In this document: positions 24,616-38,600 of the stretch, piece by piece
Position numbering within the stretch: position 1 is the stretch's first letter
Layout: the number at the start of each line of letters is the position of its first letter
From: Pectinophora gossypiella
Lineage: Eukaryota > Arthropoda > Insecta > Lepidoptera > Gelechiidae
Reading direction: 5' to 3'
DNA: 64,000 bases
NCBI RefSeq assembly: GCF_024362695.1
Contig: NC_065420.1
Coordinates: forward strand, 9,091,420-9,155,419
Made by a program: the position numbers and the translations under genes
Notes under the pieces: model-generated
Seen by the model: only the letters and a program-made list of their open reading frames with translations
Database searches by the model: none
Told to the model about the DNA's origin: nothing

Positions 24616-24990
24616 CAACAATCACCCTGTACATTTGCTTGGAGTTGGAACAAAGTTAACTTCGCTGCCACCGACAACACCATTGAAAGCCCGTGAGGAA
24701 CGAGTATTTTGTGGTGCTAAGATGGGACAAACTTGACGCGGACGAACTTGTAGTAGCGGTTGTACCTAATTGAAAATATGTTGTATTTTTAGGCTTTGGA
24801 ATTAAGCGTTTACTCTCACTTAGTACTTATAACGTAAGTGGTAAAGATAATTAATACCTATTTTTGATAACTTATTTCAGTTAGAAACTTACTTCAGTTT
24901 ATTTAAAGGTATTGTTGCCTGAAATCGGTAACATAACGAAGTTAAATTCGGTGCCACTGACAACACCATTGTAAGCCGTTGGAGAATGAG
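24616..24990. repeat. Two degenerate direct copies of an unknown unit
   Basis: GCCACCGACAACACCATTGA (near 24667) and GCCACTGACAACACCATTGT (near 24952), both preceded by AAGTTAA and followed by AAGCCCGT or AAGCCGTT. The copies lie about 285 bp apart. No ORF; family unknown. Confidence 0.5.
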
Positions 24991-26158
24991 CATAAGCAGT
25001 ACTGAAGCGGGACAGATTTCTCTATGAGTTTAGTTTATTTTTAATATTTAATTTGTCTTTTTTAAATTTGTATTTTTTACATACTTAATCAGAAAGTTAT
25101 CATGGATAAACTTGTTGCAGGTCAATGTAACATTTCTGAATTTACATCATTTCGCAAGGTGTTATGGCTGAGGAGAAAAAATGTCAAGAAACTGCAACAG
25201 CAACACATCTTTTAAATCAATGAGGGTACATTACAAGTTATTTAATAACTAGAGGAACACATTCAATACCAGACATTTTTATAATTTAGGTAATCATTAA
25301 GTAATCATATTTTGCAGTCACTTTTAAATCACAGTCCGCAGTTATTCTTAAATAAACTCTTTTTAACTAAACCTCGCTCCTCTAACCATTTTATAATTCC
25401 TATGCGGCAGGCTTACTTCTTAAATTATTCTCCAAAAGATTTTCTAATTTGCTCTCTCGTCTCAGACTGCTTTTACGCGAAGCAGGAACCGCAGCCACGA
25501 ACACATGCGGTGGGAACGCTTCACATAACGACCTATTATAGGCCCACAGACGTACCCCTAGAGTACCTTTTACCCGTTTGCCTTTTGAGAACTTGTCAGG
25601 GCAAAATACGCCCTTACACTTATTAATACGGTTCCTATAAGAATTTGACAGGGATATAGAGTATTCACCCCGCGTGTGTCCTCTGGGTAATGTTTCGTAA
25701 TAGGCAGAGCCGTGATTTTGCCAAAGGTAACAAAATTGGGTGCGTTAGCGGGTAATTTCTACGGGAAACAAAAATTATTCGCGCGCGTCGATGCGCTGAC
25801 TATAATTATCGAGTATTTTTTGTAATTAAATAACTGTAACAGTAGAACGAACATGTTTTAGTAGTACTTACTTACACATTGTATAAGTTGTGTTTTGGCG
25901 CCACCAGACGACTTTATGTATTATGGGCGTAATTTACTTACAGTCTAGGTCTTCTCAACAATAGGCAATTGTTCTGTATGCTAAGTTAGTCATATTTAAC
26001 AAGAGTAAAAGTTGGACTATCAAAAGCTCGAAATTTAGCACGTACTTACTTTTTTATTATTAAAGATAAAGATCTTTTATAATAATCCGGGTTAATAGAT
26101 TTTTCTTACTTACTTACTTACTATTATTCCTCGATTAATTTCTAATAAGCTGTTCTAT

Positions 26159-26265
26159 GCTTCAGAAGGCACGTTAAGCCGTTACACGTAAGTACGTAGT
26201 CGTTACATGAACTACGTCAGGGTTGCTGCGTTTGGTAATCCACCTCACAACCCACACGGTAGGAG
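26159..26265 (+). mobile_element. SINE family A fragment with internal deletion
   Basis: The central module GCTTCAGAAGGCACGTTAAG is followed by a shortened middle and the tail TTTGGTAATCCACCTCACAA. It is degraded. Confidence 0.65.
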
Positions 26266-27294
26266 AATAATATATTATTCTTATATTAAACCAAACTGAC
26301 TTTCACTAAAAGTACTTTTGGCTTTAAAGCCATATTTGATTAAAACTTGCCTAAGTAATAAAATATTATATTTTTAATGAAATCTTCTTAATAAATGAAT
26401 ATTGGTTTGCTTCGATTTTTTATTAAAAAAATATATTAAATATTCTTACTTTGATTCTTGATAATGAAATGAAGCGGAGGATATTAATTTGCATGTCCAT
26501 AGAGATCTAATTAAGACGAGGAGTGTCCGTTCGTATGTAGCCGTCATCAAAGGACCGGGATTTGACAAGCTAAAGATAAAAGAAGATGTAGACCGTTTTA
26601 TTATGAAACATTTATTTCTCGTGAAAATCTTGTTTAGTTTCATTTTTCGATCGAAATTAAGTTACGCAACTTCTACTTAGACCGCGGATGGGTGATTGTC
26701 ATTTAGGTTAACTAGAATCAGGTGATTTCTGGTATCTATTAAAAATGTGACCATTGATAAACTTACTAATTCAGCGTATAATAGATACGTTTGAAAGAAA
26801 ATACCGACAGTTTTGTAGACGTCATTACAAAAACTGTACCTTCGTTGGAAGTGAAGTGAAGACATAGCGTGAGTGTTTGCATCACATTAACGAAGACCAC
26901 TCCATTTCGTGTTACCTAACGTCCCTACAAAAAAGGAAAGTCTCATTCCACAAGTGGGTAAGGTTGGTAAAAAAGTGTACGTTATAATTTAAAAATTCAC
27001 AATTTAATTACATTATGTGCGGTCGGAACCCTCCAAGTCTCACTTTGGTTCCGTGACCCAATTTTACGGGACCTTATTTTGCTCACTTAATTTGCCTTAT
27101 TCGTGTTTGCTCTGCGAATGAAGAACCTTTGCCGCGGAGAAATTTTATTTTTCTTTTGCGCAAAACTTAATTGAGTGGGGGAGCGCAGTGGGACCACGCG
27201 TCGCGATTTTTGAGATGTCTCGTCGTTATATTCCTGAATAAGACTGTCACGATATTACGCACTAGTGACTGTATGGGTCTCGTTATAAAAGGGT

Positions 27295-27476
27295 CCTCTT
27301 CTTCTATCGTGTGGGTTGTGAGGTGGATTACCAACCTCAGCAACCCTGGTGTCAGGGTTATTATTGAGCCGCTAAAGGACCATAACATGGCTCATGTAAC
27401 GATTACTCACTTACATCAGTAAGTAGTAACCGGGGCCAACGGTTTAACGTGCCTTCCGAAGCACGGATCATCTTCC
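27295..27476 (-). mobile_element. SINE family A, 5'-truncated, with target duplication
   Basis: Direct repeats AAAAGGGT at 27287-27294 and 27477-27484 frame a family A tail and central module on the minus strand. Both overlapping ORFs (27167-27388 minus, 27171-27422 plus) are by-products of it. Confidence 0.75.
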
Positions 27477-29480
27477 AAAAGGGTAATAATACTACAATAC
27501 GATATCAAAACGAAGGCACTCTTATTTACCGTAAGAATGATTACCATTAAAACATGGTCGTAGTAAAGCAAGGACAATCCAGCGGCATTGCACCGCGTTC
27601 CGGACGAACCCAATACCTCTATAAACATTTATTGTCGCTCTACATCTCACTAACTTCACTTTTACACAGTTTTATGTCCGAAAAATTTACGCGAGGAACG
27701 TTGGTCTGGCTTTATTGCGGGACAGGAATGCTGCGGCAACGTCCCGTAATTGAATGTAATTTCGTTAGCTTCTTTCGTTTACAGCACTAAAATAAAATTT
27801 TACGTCTTATTTATTGTCATGTCTCAAGCAACAATATGTTGGATGTTTTCTCTCATGTGAGTGCAGTAATAAAAATAATTCTTATATCTAATAAACTCTG
27901 GCAATCACTACGTGGTTTAAATGCGTATGAAATAGAAGCTTCTGTTTAAAGCACATTTTATCACCAATAAAAACTGAATTGAGCTCTTCAGTTCCATCGG
28001 ACTGACAACGTTTTCGTACAGCTGCCAGGAGAATCCCAAAAGTATGATTAAGGATATCTTACGTGAAAAGCTTTTAACGTACGGGATCGTTAAGTAAATA
28101 TGTTTCCTTACCCATCCCACTATTTCTCTGTAACATTTAAAAAAAAATAAGTATTCTAAAATATTTTTCCTATATCAGTCCTCTAGGTACCTAAGTACTA
28201 TATTCAATGAGGAAATGCAAAATGTACTTGAATACTTTCCCAGATCAAAAATAAATTACGACATATTAATTATAAAATTACTACAAGTCAAAAACATATA
28301 AAAATATTATTTTTCTATTTCATTTCACGATATATTCACGACTTCTAATTAAGGAAAAAAATCACATCATATGTAGGTACGTTTTTAAACAAATTCCATA
28401 ACAATTTCTTGTTTTGACGTTATCATAATTGACTAAATGGAAATAACCCAATTACCTACATTAAAATGAATCTTCCCATTTGTTTACATTACACGAGTAC
28501 CTAGGTACATGTAGGTAGGTACCATTCTTCAATACCTGTGAACAATTTATTTGCTGACGGTGTTTAATTAATTAAAACGTCACGAAACCTTATGGAAATG
28601 CACAAACCCAATCCAATTAGTAGTTTAAAAAGTAAATGAGACGATTGTACCGTGGCTGGGGAGTTATTGGAACTCAATCCAATCTTCTGATCATGGTATG
28701 GTACAATTGTGGACTTATCTATTAACTTTAAAGATATAGGTAAGTACAAAATAGGAAAACTTATTCATTTCAAACAAGTTGTAGAAACTTTTCGAGGTAT
28801 ATTTAGTCTTTTAATTTCTTATCTAACTAAGTGGGTTTCTAATAAGATTATTACATCTCGCGAGCTATGTTTAAGTCCCTTGTAATACGAGCCTATTCGT
28901 ATTTCCGTTAATTCATAAAACATTCATTAATTTAGTCATTTGCACAAATTGTATGTCCCCATAACGTTTCATCATAACCATCATTAGGGCTTCGGTAGGT
29001 TAGTAGCACATACCACTGATATCTTACTAACATATCTGTTGGTTTTTGATAAAGTGATTTATGTCTTATGCTTAATAAGAAACCTTGCAAACCAGTTTTG
29101 CCAAAATTGCAGATCCGTCTTCTGTTTATATGTAAAGTTCATGATTCCCGGAAAAGTAGGGAATCAATAACTTATTATTATGAACTTTACTCTCATACAT
29201 CAAGTACTGGGCGTCCAGTAATAATGCATTTAACATGCGCCATTCGTCATGAAAATGTAAACGAACGCCCGAATTTAAAATTGAACGTTATTCGATTACA
29301 TTATTATACGGTGATTTTGTGAGATTGGAAATTAACTACTTATTTACTTGAAATTGATTTTATTATTTTTACTGAAATCTCGTCTCGCAATATAATAAGG
29401 TATGGTTCCGTAAATATTTAAATAGATGCAGGGCGTTAGTGACATCGTAAATCGTTACGTTATAGTTATCGAACTTTGAG

Positions 29481-29629
29481 GGATGATTCAGACCATATTT
29501 CTGAGTTGATATCAAGTGGAATATTCCGTCGCAAAAGTATAGAATTGAAAATAATTTAAAAAAAAAACATGAATTTTGTGACGGAATATTCCACTTGATA
29601 TCAACTCAGAATCATGGTCTGAATCATCC
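29481..29629. mobile_element. Foldback element with about 55-bp arms
   Basis: Arms at 29481-29536 and 29574-29629 are near-perfect reverse complements (GGATGATTCAGACCAT, TGATATCAAGTGGAATATTC). A 37-bp AT-rich spacer with an A-run separates them. The arm sequence recurs singly at 4572-4636. Confidence 0.7.
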
Positions 29630-30154
29630 TCCTTGGTATTCGTTACAATATACGTATACGAAGTATACAGAAGTAGGTATACTTTATCGGGCAAAACGGA
29701 CACGAGATTACAGAGTATAAATAAATTATGAAAGACATTAAATATAACCTCTCATAGCACTCTTATCTCGTTTAAAATAAACTAATTACCCTTCTCTAAT
29801 AACCTAAGCAATTAGGCAGTAGACAGCAGCGCATAGACACGTGGCAGATTGCAATGGTACTAATGTAGCGTTTAATTTCCGTTATACCTACCTATCTAGA
29901 CTATACCTACGTAGACGACAGGAATGTGAAATGTGGCCGCATTGCTAAACAGACCTTCATAACTTAGTCATATAATAGATATAGGTATATCTACACTACA
30001 CGCGCTTTAATGTTTTGATACTTACAGCAGGAATACAGCAAATCCTAACTAATTGGTCGTACAAAAACTATTTTATTTGTTAGTAAGTTCAGATTATTGT
30101 TTATTATTATTATTTGAATCTGATTTAACCTAAGAAAACATATCATCTCCCTAT

Positions 30155-30216
30155 CGTTATTCCGTTTTTCACAGGGTCCACTTACCTAACCTGAAGATTT
30201 GACAGATCCGGTTATT
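30155..30216 (-). mobile_element. SINE family B fragment
   Basis: Reverse complement of the family B 3' part, read as CCGTTTTTCACAGGGTCCAC then TTACCTAACCTG on the plus strand. It is short and degraded. Confidence 0.6.
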
Positions 30217-31351
30217 TCGAGAATTCGGAAACAAGTGCGACAAACAAACAAAGTGAGAGACAGGCGTTTTACCAACTGGGCTACCATGACTCTTGTAACC
30301 TAACTCTTGTGCCCTTATGACCTACGGTACGAAGACATAATTAAACTCAAATGACAAATGACTGATATTCGAATTTAACCTAAAATAAACGCATTAATGT
30401 TCTCTAAACATACACTTCGTTTCAAGCTCACTCTAATAATATAGAGTAACATCACACTTTCCCCTAACTTCTCAGTTCATAACTTGACCACGACCTTCCG
30501 GCCCGTAAACTTAGATAGAAAAAATAGGCGACAATAAAAATGTCATATAAGAAAAAACATACTCGTGAAGAATAGTACGTGTGTACGAGTGTACGCTATT
30601 CAGAAGTCGACGGTGATATTTCATCGTTATTATTTCGTCTTACGGTGGCTCTTCGAGGGTTGTCATGGCAACGTCAGGATTTGCCGAAAATGCGACGCGC
30701 AGCATACAGATTAGAGCTGCGTGTAAAGTAGCAGGAACAGGGGGATAGTAGCTCAAGGTCACTGATATGAATAGAATGTAGATATTTGTCAAACATATAA
30801 GCGAATCATGCAAAAGATTGATATTTTAGTCCTCGTCTGTTTATAGTGGTAGCAAGTATTTACACGAGTTAAACTTCAACGTTGTACTCGCTCCTACTGA
30901 TATAACTGTAATTAATTCAGTATTCGAAAATATGTTGCTTTTTCAGTGTCTAGTAATGTATCCAGCAGCATTGGCTTTGACCAAGTTCAGTTGAGAGTGG
31001 TTAATAAGCCTTAATATTGCTATTTAGTATTTCACAAGAACTCCTAAATAAAATAGATGACTGGGTCATAGATAAATTATAAAATGCTAATTTAGAAATA
31101 GAAGTTAGTCTAAGATGATCAAAAATCAACCCCATTCTCTGTTTTGACTTATTTACAATTTTTTATTTAGAATTGGGTAATAATAAGTAATAATACCCAC
31201 GACAACGTTTATCGATGACGTCATCGCTTTGTATTCTCGTGCAACTGCCACAAAAGTATCTAAAGTGATATGTCAATGTTCTCATCTAGTGACAGAAGTC
31301 ATAAGAAACTAATTTTCATTCAAAACTTAAAGCGTATGTTCTTTCCTTTTA

Positions 31352-32111
31352 GGGGTGGTATTAATAAACTAATCTCAGCTTGGAGACTACCCTCAAGAAC
31401 GGTTCTCTATTTTTACGCATATTTTTTATGTAATAATTTACCATGGCATAATGTTACTTGTCCTATTATTAGTTACGCATAGTATTAATTTGTCATAACT
31501 TTTTAAGCATAATTTTGCATACATATAAGCATAAGTATTATAAGCATAAAAACTATACTCCGAATAAGAAACGTTTTGGCACAACTTTGAACATTTCCGA
31601 AACTTACTTTTTCCTTGGCTGCATTTGGTTCATGATTGTGACTTTTTATATTTTTTGACTCTATTTCATGCTGTTAGTGATCATTCAGTATACTTTTCGT
31701 GTGTAAGATAAACATGCTGGTGGCGTAGGGGTGGCCCAAGGGCCACCCCCGCCGCACCCTAACCCACTACTGTTATGCCTTGTAAAAATTATGACAAAAC
31801 ACTATTATTCTCAAAAACAATTATTGATACCTATTTATATGCGAATCAAATTTATACCAACAAATATTAGTCCAAAAATAAGTTATACCTAACAAACCAG
31901 TATTCTTAGATGTTATTATGGGAAAGTACTATTATGCTTAAAAACGTTATGCGAAAAGGATTATGATAATTAAAATTATGACAAAACCATTTATGCATTT
32001 TAAGAGAATTCCCTCAAGAACATGTTAATGTGACAATTCTTATATAAAACAGGGAATTTAGCATGCCCTTGAGGGCAGTCTCAGCTGAGATTCGTTTATT
32101 AATACCACCCT
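31352..32111. mobile_element. Foldback DNA element with GGTGGTATTAATAAAC ends (760 bp)
   Basis: The left end GGTGGTATTAATAAACTAAT plus CTCAGCT and CCCTCAAGAAC (31354-31399) pairs with the right end, which reads GAGGGCAGTCTCAGCTGAGA then TTCGTTTATTAATACCACCC (to 32110). TA borders both ends, as in Tc1/mariner-type MITEs. The interior is AT-rich with repeated TTATGC-like words and no intact ORF. A 10-bp palindrome, GGGGTGGCCC with GGGCCACCCC, sits at about 31726-31748. Confidence 0.65.
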
Positions 32112-34668
32112 ATATTATGATGACAGAAAACGAACCATTAAAATTTTCAGTAGTAAAACAATAGTACTAAGTGACAAAATGGTCGCCCCTCTAGAGATTG
32201 TCCTTTATTCTGGCTTGGTGTTCCCAGCAACATTCCACTCGTGAAATTTGTTCACTAGGTAAATAGTTTAACTTGTAACGTAACTTGTACTCATTGTGTT
32301 GTTCTACTCAATTAAAAAAAGTTTCCAACTAGTCAAATTACTTAATATTCCTAAACGTTCGCTTCAAAAAGAAGAAATTACTATGGAATTTGTATGAAAA
32401 AGCAACCCGTGACGTCGACAGAATGTCGCACTTATTATTACATTTTTATTTAAAAAAAAAAAAAATATTTTTGTCATCTTTAGATCTATCTGTCTTTATT
32501 TATTAATCAGAATTATATAATTTATATTCTATGGTCTAGGAAACTAACCAATTTAAGTATAATTACTACGATAAGAGAAGACTGCGACCGGTATCGCGCT
32601 GTAACACGTGATAAAAAAATATCGTTGTAAAAAAAAAAAACAATATATAAATACGTATTTTTTTTATATATAAGAAGATACCACAGACTAACTGTGGCTG
32701 TAGAACGTAGTTTTTAGTCTGAATAACTTCGAGAACATCGAAAATAATTTCTAAATATTATATTAATGGTTATATTTGCCAGAAAAAAGTAATTTATTAT
32801 CAAAATATTAGTCGTTTGCCTAGATTTAATATTGTTTATTTTTTCTACAAATATAAGTCAATACAGTTATATAATATAAGTGTCACTAAGCTATCATATT
32901 AACCTTGCATTACAACTATAGTAGTAAATAAACTACTATATATAGTATAATAATAAGGTATACCTTTTTATACTATTTCATAATTACATTATGTTTCTCA
33001 TAAGAACGATATAATTTTGCCCATACAAAAATAACACTAGAAAATCTCAGAAAATGTTAAAAGCGTTAATATGAGGTGTATTTTTAACGTGAGTATTTGA
33101 GTCACTAAATAATCTTTGTATCAACCTTTACACTTAAATATGTTTCAACTTATAATGAGCTGTACGCAAAATCTAATTCTAAAAACCTCCACCAACAACA
33201 GTTTCCGAGGCAGTGTCGTAAGTAAGTAGGAGAAGCTTCCAGTGTCTACGAACAAAAACCGTCTCGCCCCGGGCTCTTCTTAAATCTCAATTAAGGTTGA
33301 AACCGTGTCCCGGCCGTAGCCTCACGTACTGAATTAAATTAATGGCTTCACATATTGCAACTGTACCGCCACAGGAACCCCAACAATTAATTGCTCTTTT
33401 TTTCTCCTATTCTCTTCCAGGTTAAATGTTTTATTAGCGCCATTGTGTTTGTTTATTTAGATGTAAGTGGCCTACCGCCGGAATTGCTCCTTTGTTTAGT
33501 CATTGGGCTCTGTATTTGTTAAGGTGGGCGCGTATTATCAAGCTATTCTCCTGTTGTTGAATTAATTTGCCATTTTTAAGTAAAAATAGTTTTAATTATT
33601 ATTTTTATAAAACGAAACAAAGGAAGTCGTCTTATAATAAGAAAACATTAGTAGGACAAAAGTACAACGTCTACAAAATTGTTTTCTCCAATTTTTCACC
33701 GGCTGATGTTCACAGCCGCGGGCGGTTTGTATCCAAGTCAAGAAAAACATCTTCATCTCAAACATACTTTCAACCACAACGCAGTATATATAGCTACGTC
33801 AAGAAACTTCGAAAAACAGGACATTGAAAATGCTTTAAATTTTAAAACAGTACCTACATAAGTAAAGTTATTTTAAAACCACTTCATCGTTCGGGATGAA
33901 ATTCACGGCAAAATATACTGAATTCTTATAAGTAATATGATATTTGAATTAAAATATTTCCAACAATATCGCGGTTAAAAATTCACCATGTAACACCGGG
34001 GAGGCCTTGTCAATTAATAAATAAAGTGTATACTTTTCCGGATGCGCAATGAGGAGGTTATTATAAAACAAACTTAATATTTTATTCTAAAAGCAAAGAT
34101 CCATACAAGGCGCTTAATATCTTTACGACTTCATACAAAATTCGTTGTATCTAATTCTGGGCTTATCTTGCCATCTGTAATCTCGTTCGCCCTTGCTTAC
34201 TGCCGTGGAGATACCTCAAATACCTCCCTCTCCCGCGCCTTGGCCCGCGCCCTCTCTCGAGCCTCCCCTCAAGGGCTCTCAACTCGAGTTCTTACCCGAA
34301 GTTCATAATACCCTATTAGTGGCGCACGACCATCGAACATGTTGATTTGTGTAGTTGGCTTATTGGGCCAGGGGTAGACACAGTAAAATCTATATTTTGA
34401 CATTTCTTCAGTTAGGTAACATACTTTTACGTAGACCCTAATGTTAGTAGTTAAATATTCAAATAGACTCAACTCTCGCGGTAAGTGCAAGGATAAAGGG
34501 GTGGCCTGAACTACGAGTTACTAGAAGAGAATTTGAAGTTACAGTGAGAATTGAAGTTCCAAGATAGATATCACATTACAGGATACCGGCCTATCGCCCT
34601 TAGGTCAACAAAATCTATCTAGTTGGAGAGGGTATAGTAGTCCCTTTGGGTATAGTAGACTTCTAGTG

Positions 34669-35179
34669 AACGTCAGGACCGCCTGTGTAGTAAGGTCTTT
34701 TTATGTAAAATATCTTGCTTAGACCTTTGACATACAGATTATTGGTGGTGGTAGTCTAGACTAAAAGTCCGCCTGCATCAGATTCTAAGTGCTAAGATCC
34801 AGAATATCTTCTGAAGTACAGCTGTTTCAAGATTTGCTGCCATAGAAACAATTAAGCCACAATTAGTTGGAGATTTTTATTGTTGGAGGTCTTATTATTT
34901 TGACGTGAACCCCGATGATATTTCATTAGATGTTGCGTGCATTCTGAAGTACAAATGCATATTAAATATTTTCATATGTTTCAGAATGAAAGTTGTAGCC
35001 ATTAACGAGATATAGAATTACACCGGTGGTTCTGACGTCAGGATGGCCGGTGTATGAGACATACCATTTAGCTCTCAAAGCTTTTAAGTAGGTACATATT
35101 TCAATTGTTTTAGTTCATTTCAGCACAAAATCTGTACAATCTTTCTGATATGCGATATTACACAGGCGGTCCTGACGTT
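34669..35179. mobile_element. Candidate MITE with 21-bp inverted repeats (511 bp)
   Basis: ACGTCAGGACCGCCTGTGTA at the left end (34669-34689) is the reverse complement of TACACAGGCGGTCCTGACGT at the right end (35159-35179). A degraded internal relative (GGTGGTTCTGACGTCAGGAT) lies near 35023-35045. No ORF. Confidence 0.6.
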
Positions 35180-35545
35180 TTCGACTTCTATACAACAGGT
35201 TTGGAAGGACAAGGACCCAAACGCATTCTACTTAAAACATTTATTTACTTCCAATCCATAAAAGAAGTTTAAAATAGAACACTGAGTGCAAAAAAAGAAT
35301 ACCCTAAGTTCATCTATAAAAGAGTCGCGTCATGTTCTTATATTGTTCGTATATTTCGTTATTTACAGAGTTAGAATCACAGCGATAATACGAAGGTATA
35401 TTGAGTCCCATGGGGACCCGGCGTCGGATTCACTGGAGCGAATAATAAATCTGTTGACAATCTTTAATTCGCTCGCTTCGCCAGATCGCGGTGCTCTTAA
35501 TAAAAATGACTCTCCCCCAGTGGAACACCCCCTTAATTCAGCTGT

Positions 35546-35615
35546 GTATTTAACTCCTTAGATACAATCTTTATGGTAGACATACCATAAAGATTGTATC
35601 TAAGGAGTTAAATAC
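35546..35615. repeat. Perfect 33-bp hairpin with 4-base loop
   Basis: 35546-35578 and 35583-35615 are exact reverse complements (GTATTTAACTCCTTAGATAC and on to TTTATGGTA) around the loop GACA. It overlaps the end of a small unsupported ORF (35286-35561). It may be a recent inverted duplication, a minimal foldback element or a small-RNA hairpin. Confidence 0.8.
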
Positions 35616-38600
35616 CCCACAAGTTCTGTATTATATTGAAGTAGCGAGACTTCATAATTACGAAGGGTATTGAGCAAGTCGTTGGACAATCACGAAGGTC
35701 TTTGAAAACGGCTCGCTTATTGATCCTGTAAATATTAATCACAGGATTTAAAGCGCTTATAGTAGGAGCATAGCTGTATTTGTAATTATTTGTGATGACA
35801 TTTCAAAACAAGTTCGCTTTAAATCCTACCGGTGTTTGCCAGGATAAATTGCGCAATAAAAGGCCACTAGTTGCTTTTACAAGCGGCGTTGAAGCCAAAC
35901 TATTTGTTAAAGCGGCGAGTGAGGTAATAACATCGTATAAAACGCAGAGAGCAGTAAAATGCACGTGTACCTCAGTCGACGGCTGGTTCCCGAATGACGG
36001 CGTCCGGTGCAAATTGTAGCCTACGCGTACCAAATGTGGGTAGTCGGACAACCCAAATTACGCCAAATGGGAGCGCTCTAATTTGTGTGTGACGATTGTG
36101 ACTGAGAGAAATGGGCCTCTTATTTCCATTTAGTGAGGATTGTCCTTGGTTATTTATAAGATGCTGGTTACATTTCTTGTTGCTTACGTAGATAGTTACT
36201 TATAAAAGTCAGTTCAAGTTACTAAAAACTAATGTTTGTTTAATGGAGTCAATGAAGGGGTTTTACTGCTAACTTGCCAGAATATACACTACTATGACAC
36301 AAGTTTGACGCAAATAGGTATTATAGTCGTTTTACAAGGTAAGAAAAAAAGACATTTAATAAAACCCCCCCTAAATTTGAACTTTTTGAGATTTTTATTA
36401 TTTAACTGTCTTTCTAGTTCCTTCCGAATATTGTCTTATGTATTTTCGTTTTTTTTACAGAATCAGGACAAAAAGACGTTGAAAAAAGTTACAAGTGTAA
36501 GTATGAAGCCCTCTTAATTTTTCACTTTCAGATTTCTGTATTAAGTGATGTAATATCCGCTATAGTAATGCATATTGTATGCAAATTTCAACTAGGTATC
36601 AAATATGGTTCAAAAGATACAGCCTTTTAAAAGTTGAACTTTGTGCCCTCTAACAGACGAACGGAGAGACGCAAAAGCAGTAGGGATACTAATCGGAAGT
36701 CGTCTCTGTACAGAACCAGAAAAGTACTTCAAATTCATTTTTCGTTTGAATAAAAAAAAACAATATTTTTTCGTCGTCATCATCGAATCAATCAATCATC
36801 GAATTATTTATTTGTTCCATTCAAGATGTTTCTAAATGATACAAAAAAATACCCCTACAAAAGAAAAAAAATCGTCATAATCGGACCTGTCCCTCGCAAA
36901 TAAGATGTTAGTTAGGAAGCTCCGGCTTTATTGACTCCACTAGTTACATCGTTTTACATCTATGTTACGTTACTTAGGTAGTCCCACACTAATTAATATT
37001 TTCATTAGGGACTTGTTTGTAATTTCCTTTCCGTTCGCTTAATGAGACTATAAATACAATGCTAACCAATAATGCTGACCAATATTTGTGTTCAGTACGA
37101 TGAAAACTGAAAGGGAAGCCAAAATATAGAGAGCACTGTGATCATTAGCAGCCGGGATCTCCCTGGCTAAGCCTGCATGCAATGGTACATTAGGAATCGG
37201 TACAGTACTGTACTATGGATTTGGACCTACTTGTACTGCAACATGCGATGTATTGTATTGCCATCACAAAGTGATTTGAACTTAATGTAGGCGCAGTAGT
37301 GTATTTCAAAACGTTAGGATTAAATATGGTCATAAAACGTTCTCAATGATATAAAATTAAATTAAATTAAAAATAGATAAATAGTTAAATTATAAATAGA
37401 TACGACAAATAATATGCTTTAAAATTTAGATGAAACACTCAGCTTTGCTACAAGTTCATTCCGCTACTATGTTAGAGCTACACTCTTATGTCTGTGCACT
37501 CCATCCCAGGTTCTTTATTATTAAACGCTGTTTGTCTTCGTTCGAAAATTTAATAAAATTCACCACACAGACTCCTTTGGGAATCACCGGGAACTGGATA
37601 ACGTCTTAAAATGTGAAAGTTTTTAGACGGAGAGGTGCGGTCCCGGCAGACCGACATATGGAAGGGTTTTCTAGTTATCTTCGTCCAAAGTTATAAGGCT
37701 CTGCACCCCTTCGACCCCAATAAACAAAGAGCGTAGACTTGCTGACGAATCAACAGACAGGATTAAAATAAAACTATACTTTTAAATATAACAAATACTT
37801 ACCCAGTTGCTACCTTGTGTAACTGTAATTCGCAGACATAAATTAAGTCTAAACTTCAAATATTATTTTGTTCTATTTAATCTACACATCAAGTCAAAAT
37901 ATTTACTTAAAAACATCCAAAAGTTATTACCGTCAGATTTAAGCTTAAAACACAAATTCAACTTGAAAGAGCAACCGTACATCCTCTGAGCCACTTTGGC
38001 TAAACAACTTTAGCTTGCATATTAAATTTTGTAGACAAATATAGTTTTCTGTGCTCTGTGGCGTATGTGGGATGTCGTTGAGCTTGGGGTTGGCGTATTT
38101 ATTATTTATTTGGGAATTCTCGCGCCGCGCCGCCCGGCCGACGGCGTTCGTTGCCGCTCTAGAATTATGGATAAATAACTCATCTTCGACATATTGACTC
38201 GGCACACTCGGCATCCTCTCGACACACACCGGCAAATAAAGACACGTATCCTTTCGGGAATTGCACCGATACACGTAGTTTGCGACTGTTGTTCGACTGT
38301 GTTCAGTTTTGCCCGTATTGGAATTGGATAGACGTGAGCGAAACAAGTTAATCATCCTTTAGGGTGTCGAATGGATGTTTACTATGAAAATAAGGTTACT
38401 TACTTACTTCAAAATTTAATCATGATAATAATTATATAAAATTTTATAGCTAAGTAGACGAAGACCATCTTGGTAATATTATTATTTTATTTACACCACT
38501 TACATAAAAAAATGAATCAAAATAATATGTTTTTACTTCGTCGATGTTATCACTTACCAGAACGCTCCAAAGTCCTGAAACCGCATCGTGGCAACTGGCA

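Larger units (their letters stand above)
24995..29480. other. Non-coding, with two SINE family A pieces
   Basis: Besides 26159-26265 and 27295-27476, only short unrelated ORFs are present. No domain is recognised. Confidence 0.4.
29630..34668. other. AT-rich non-coding DNA around the 31.35-kb foldback element
   Basis: No coding sequence is recognised. 32440-32990 is very AT-rich with A- and T-runs. 33190-33430 is more balanced and repeat-poor. Confidence 0.4.

Noticed and set aside
37945..38355. 136-codon minus-strand ORF
   Set aside because: No domain recognised; it owes its length partly to the GC-rich islet at 38.1 kb.
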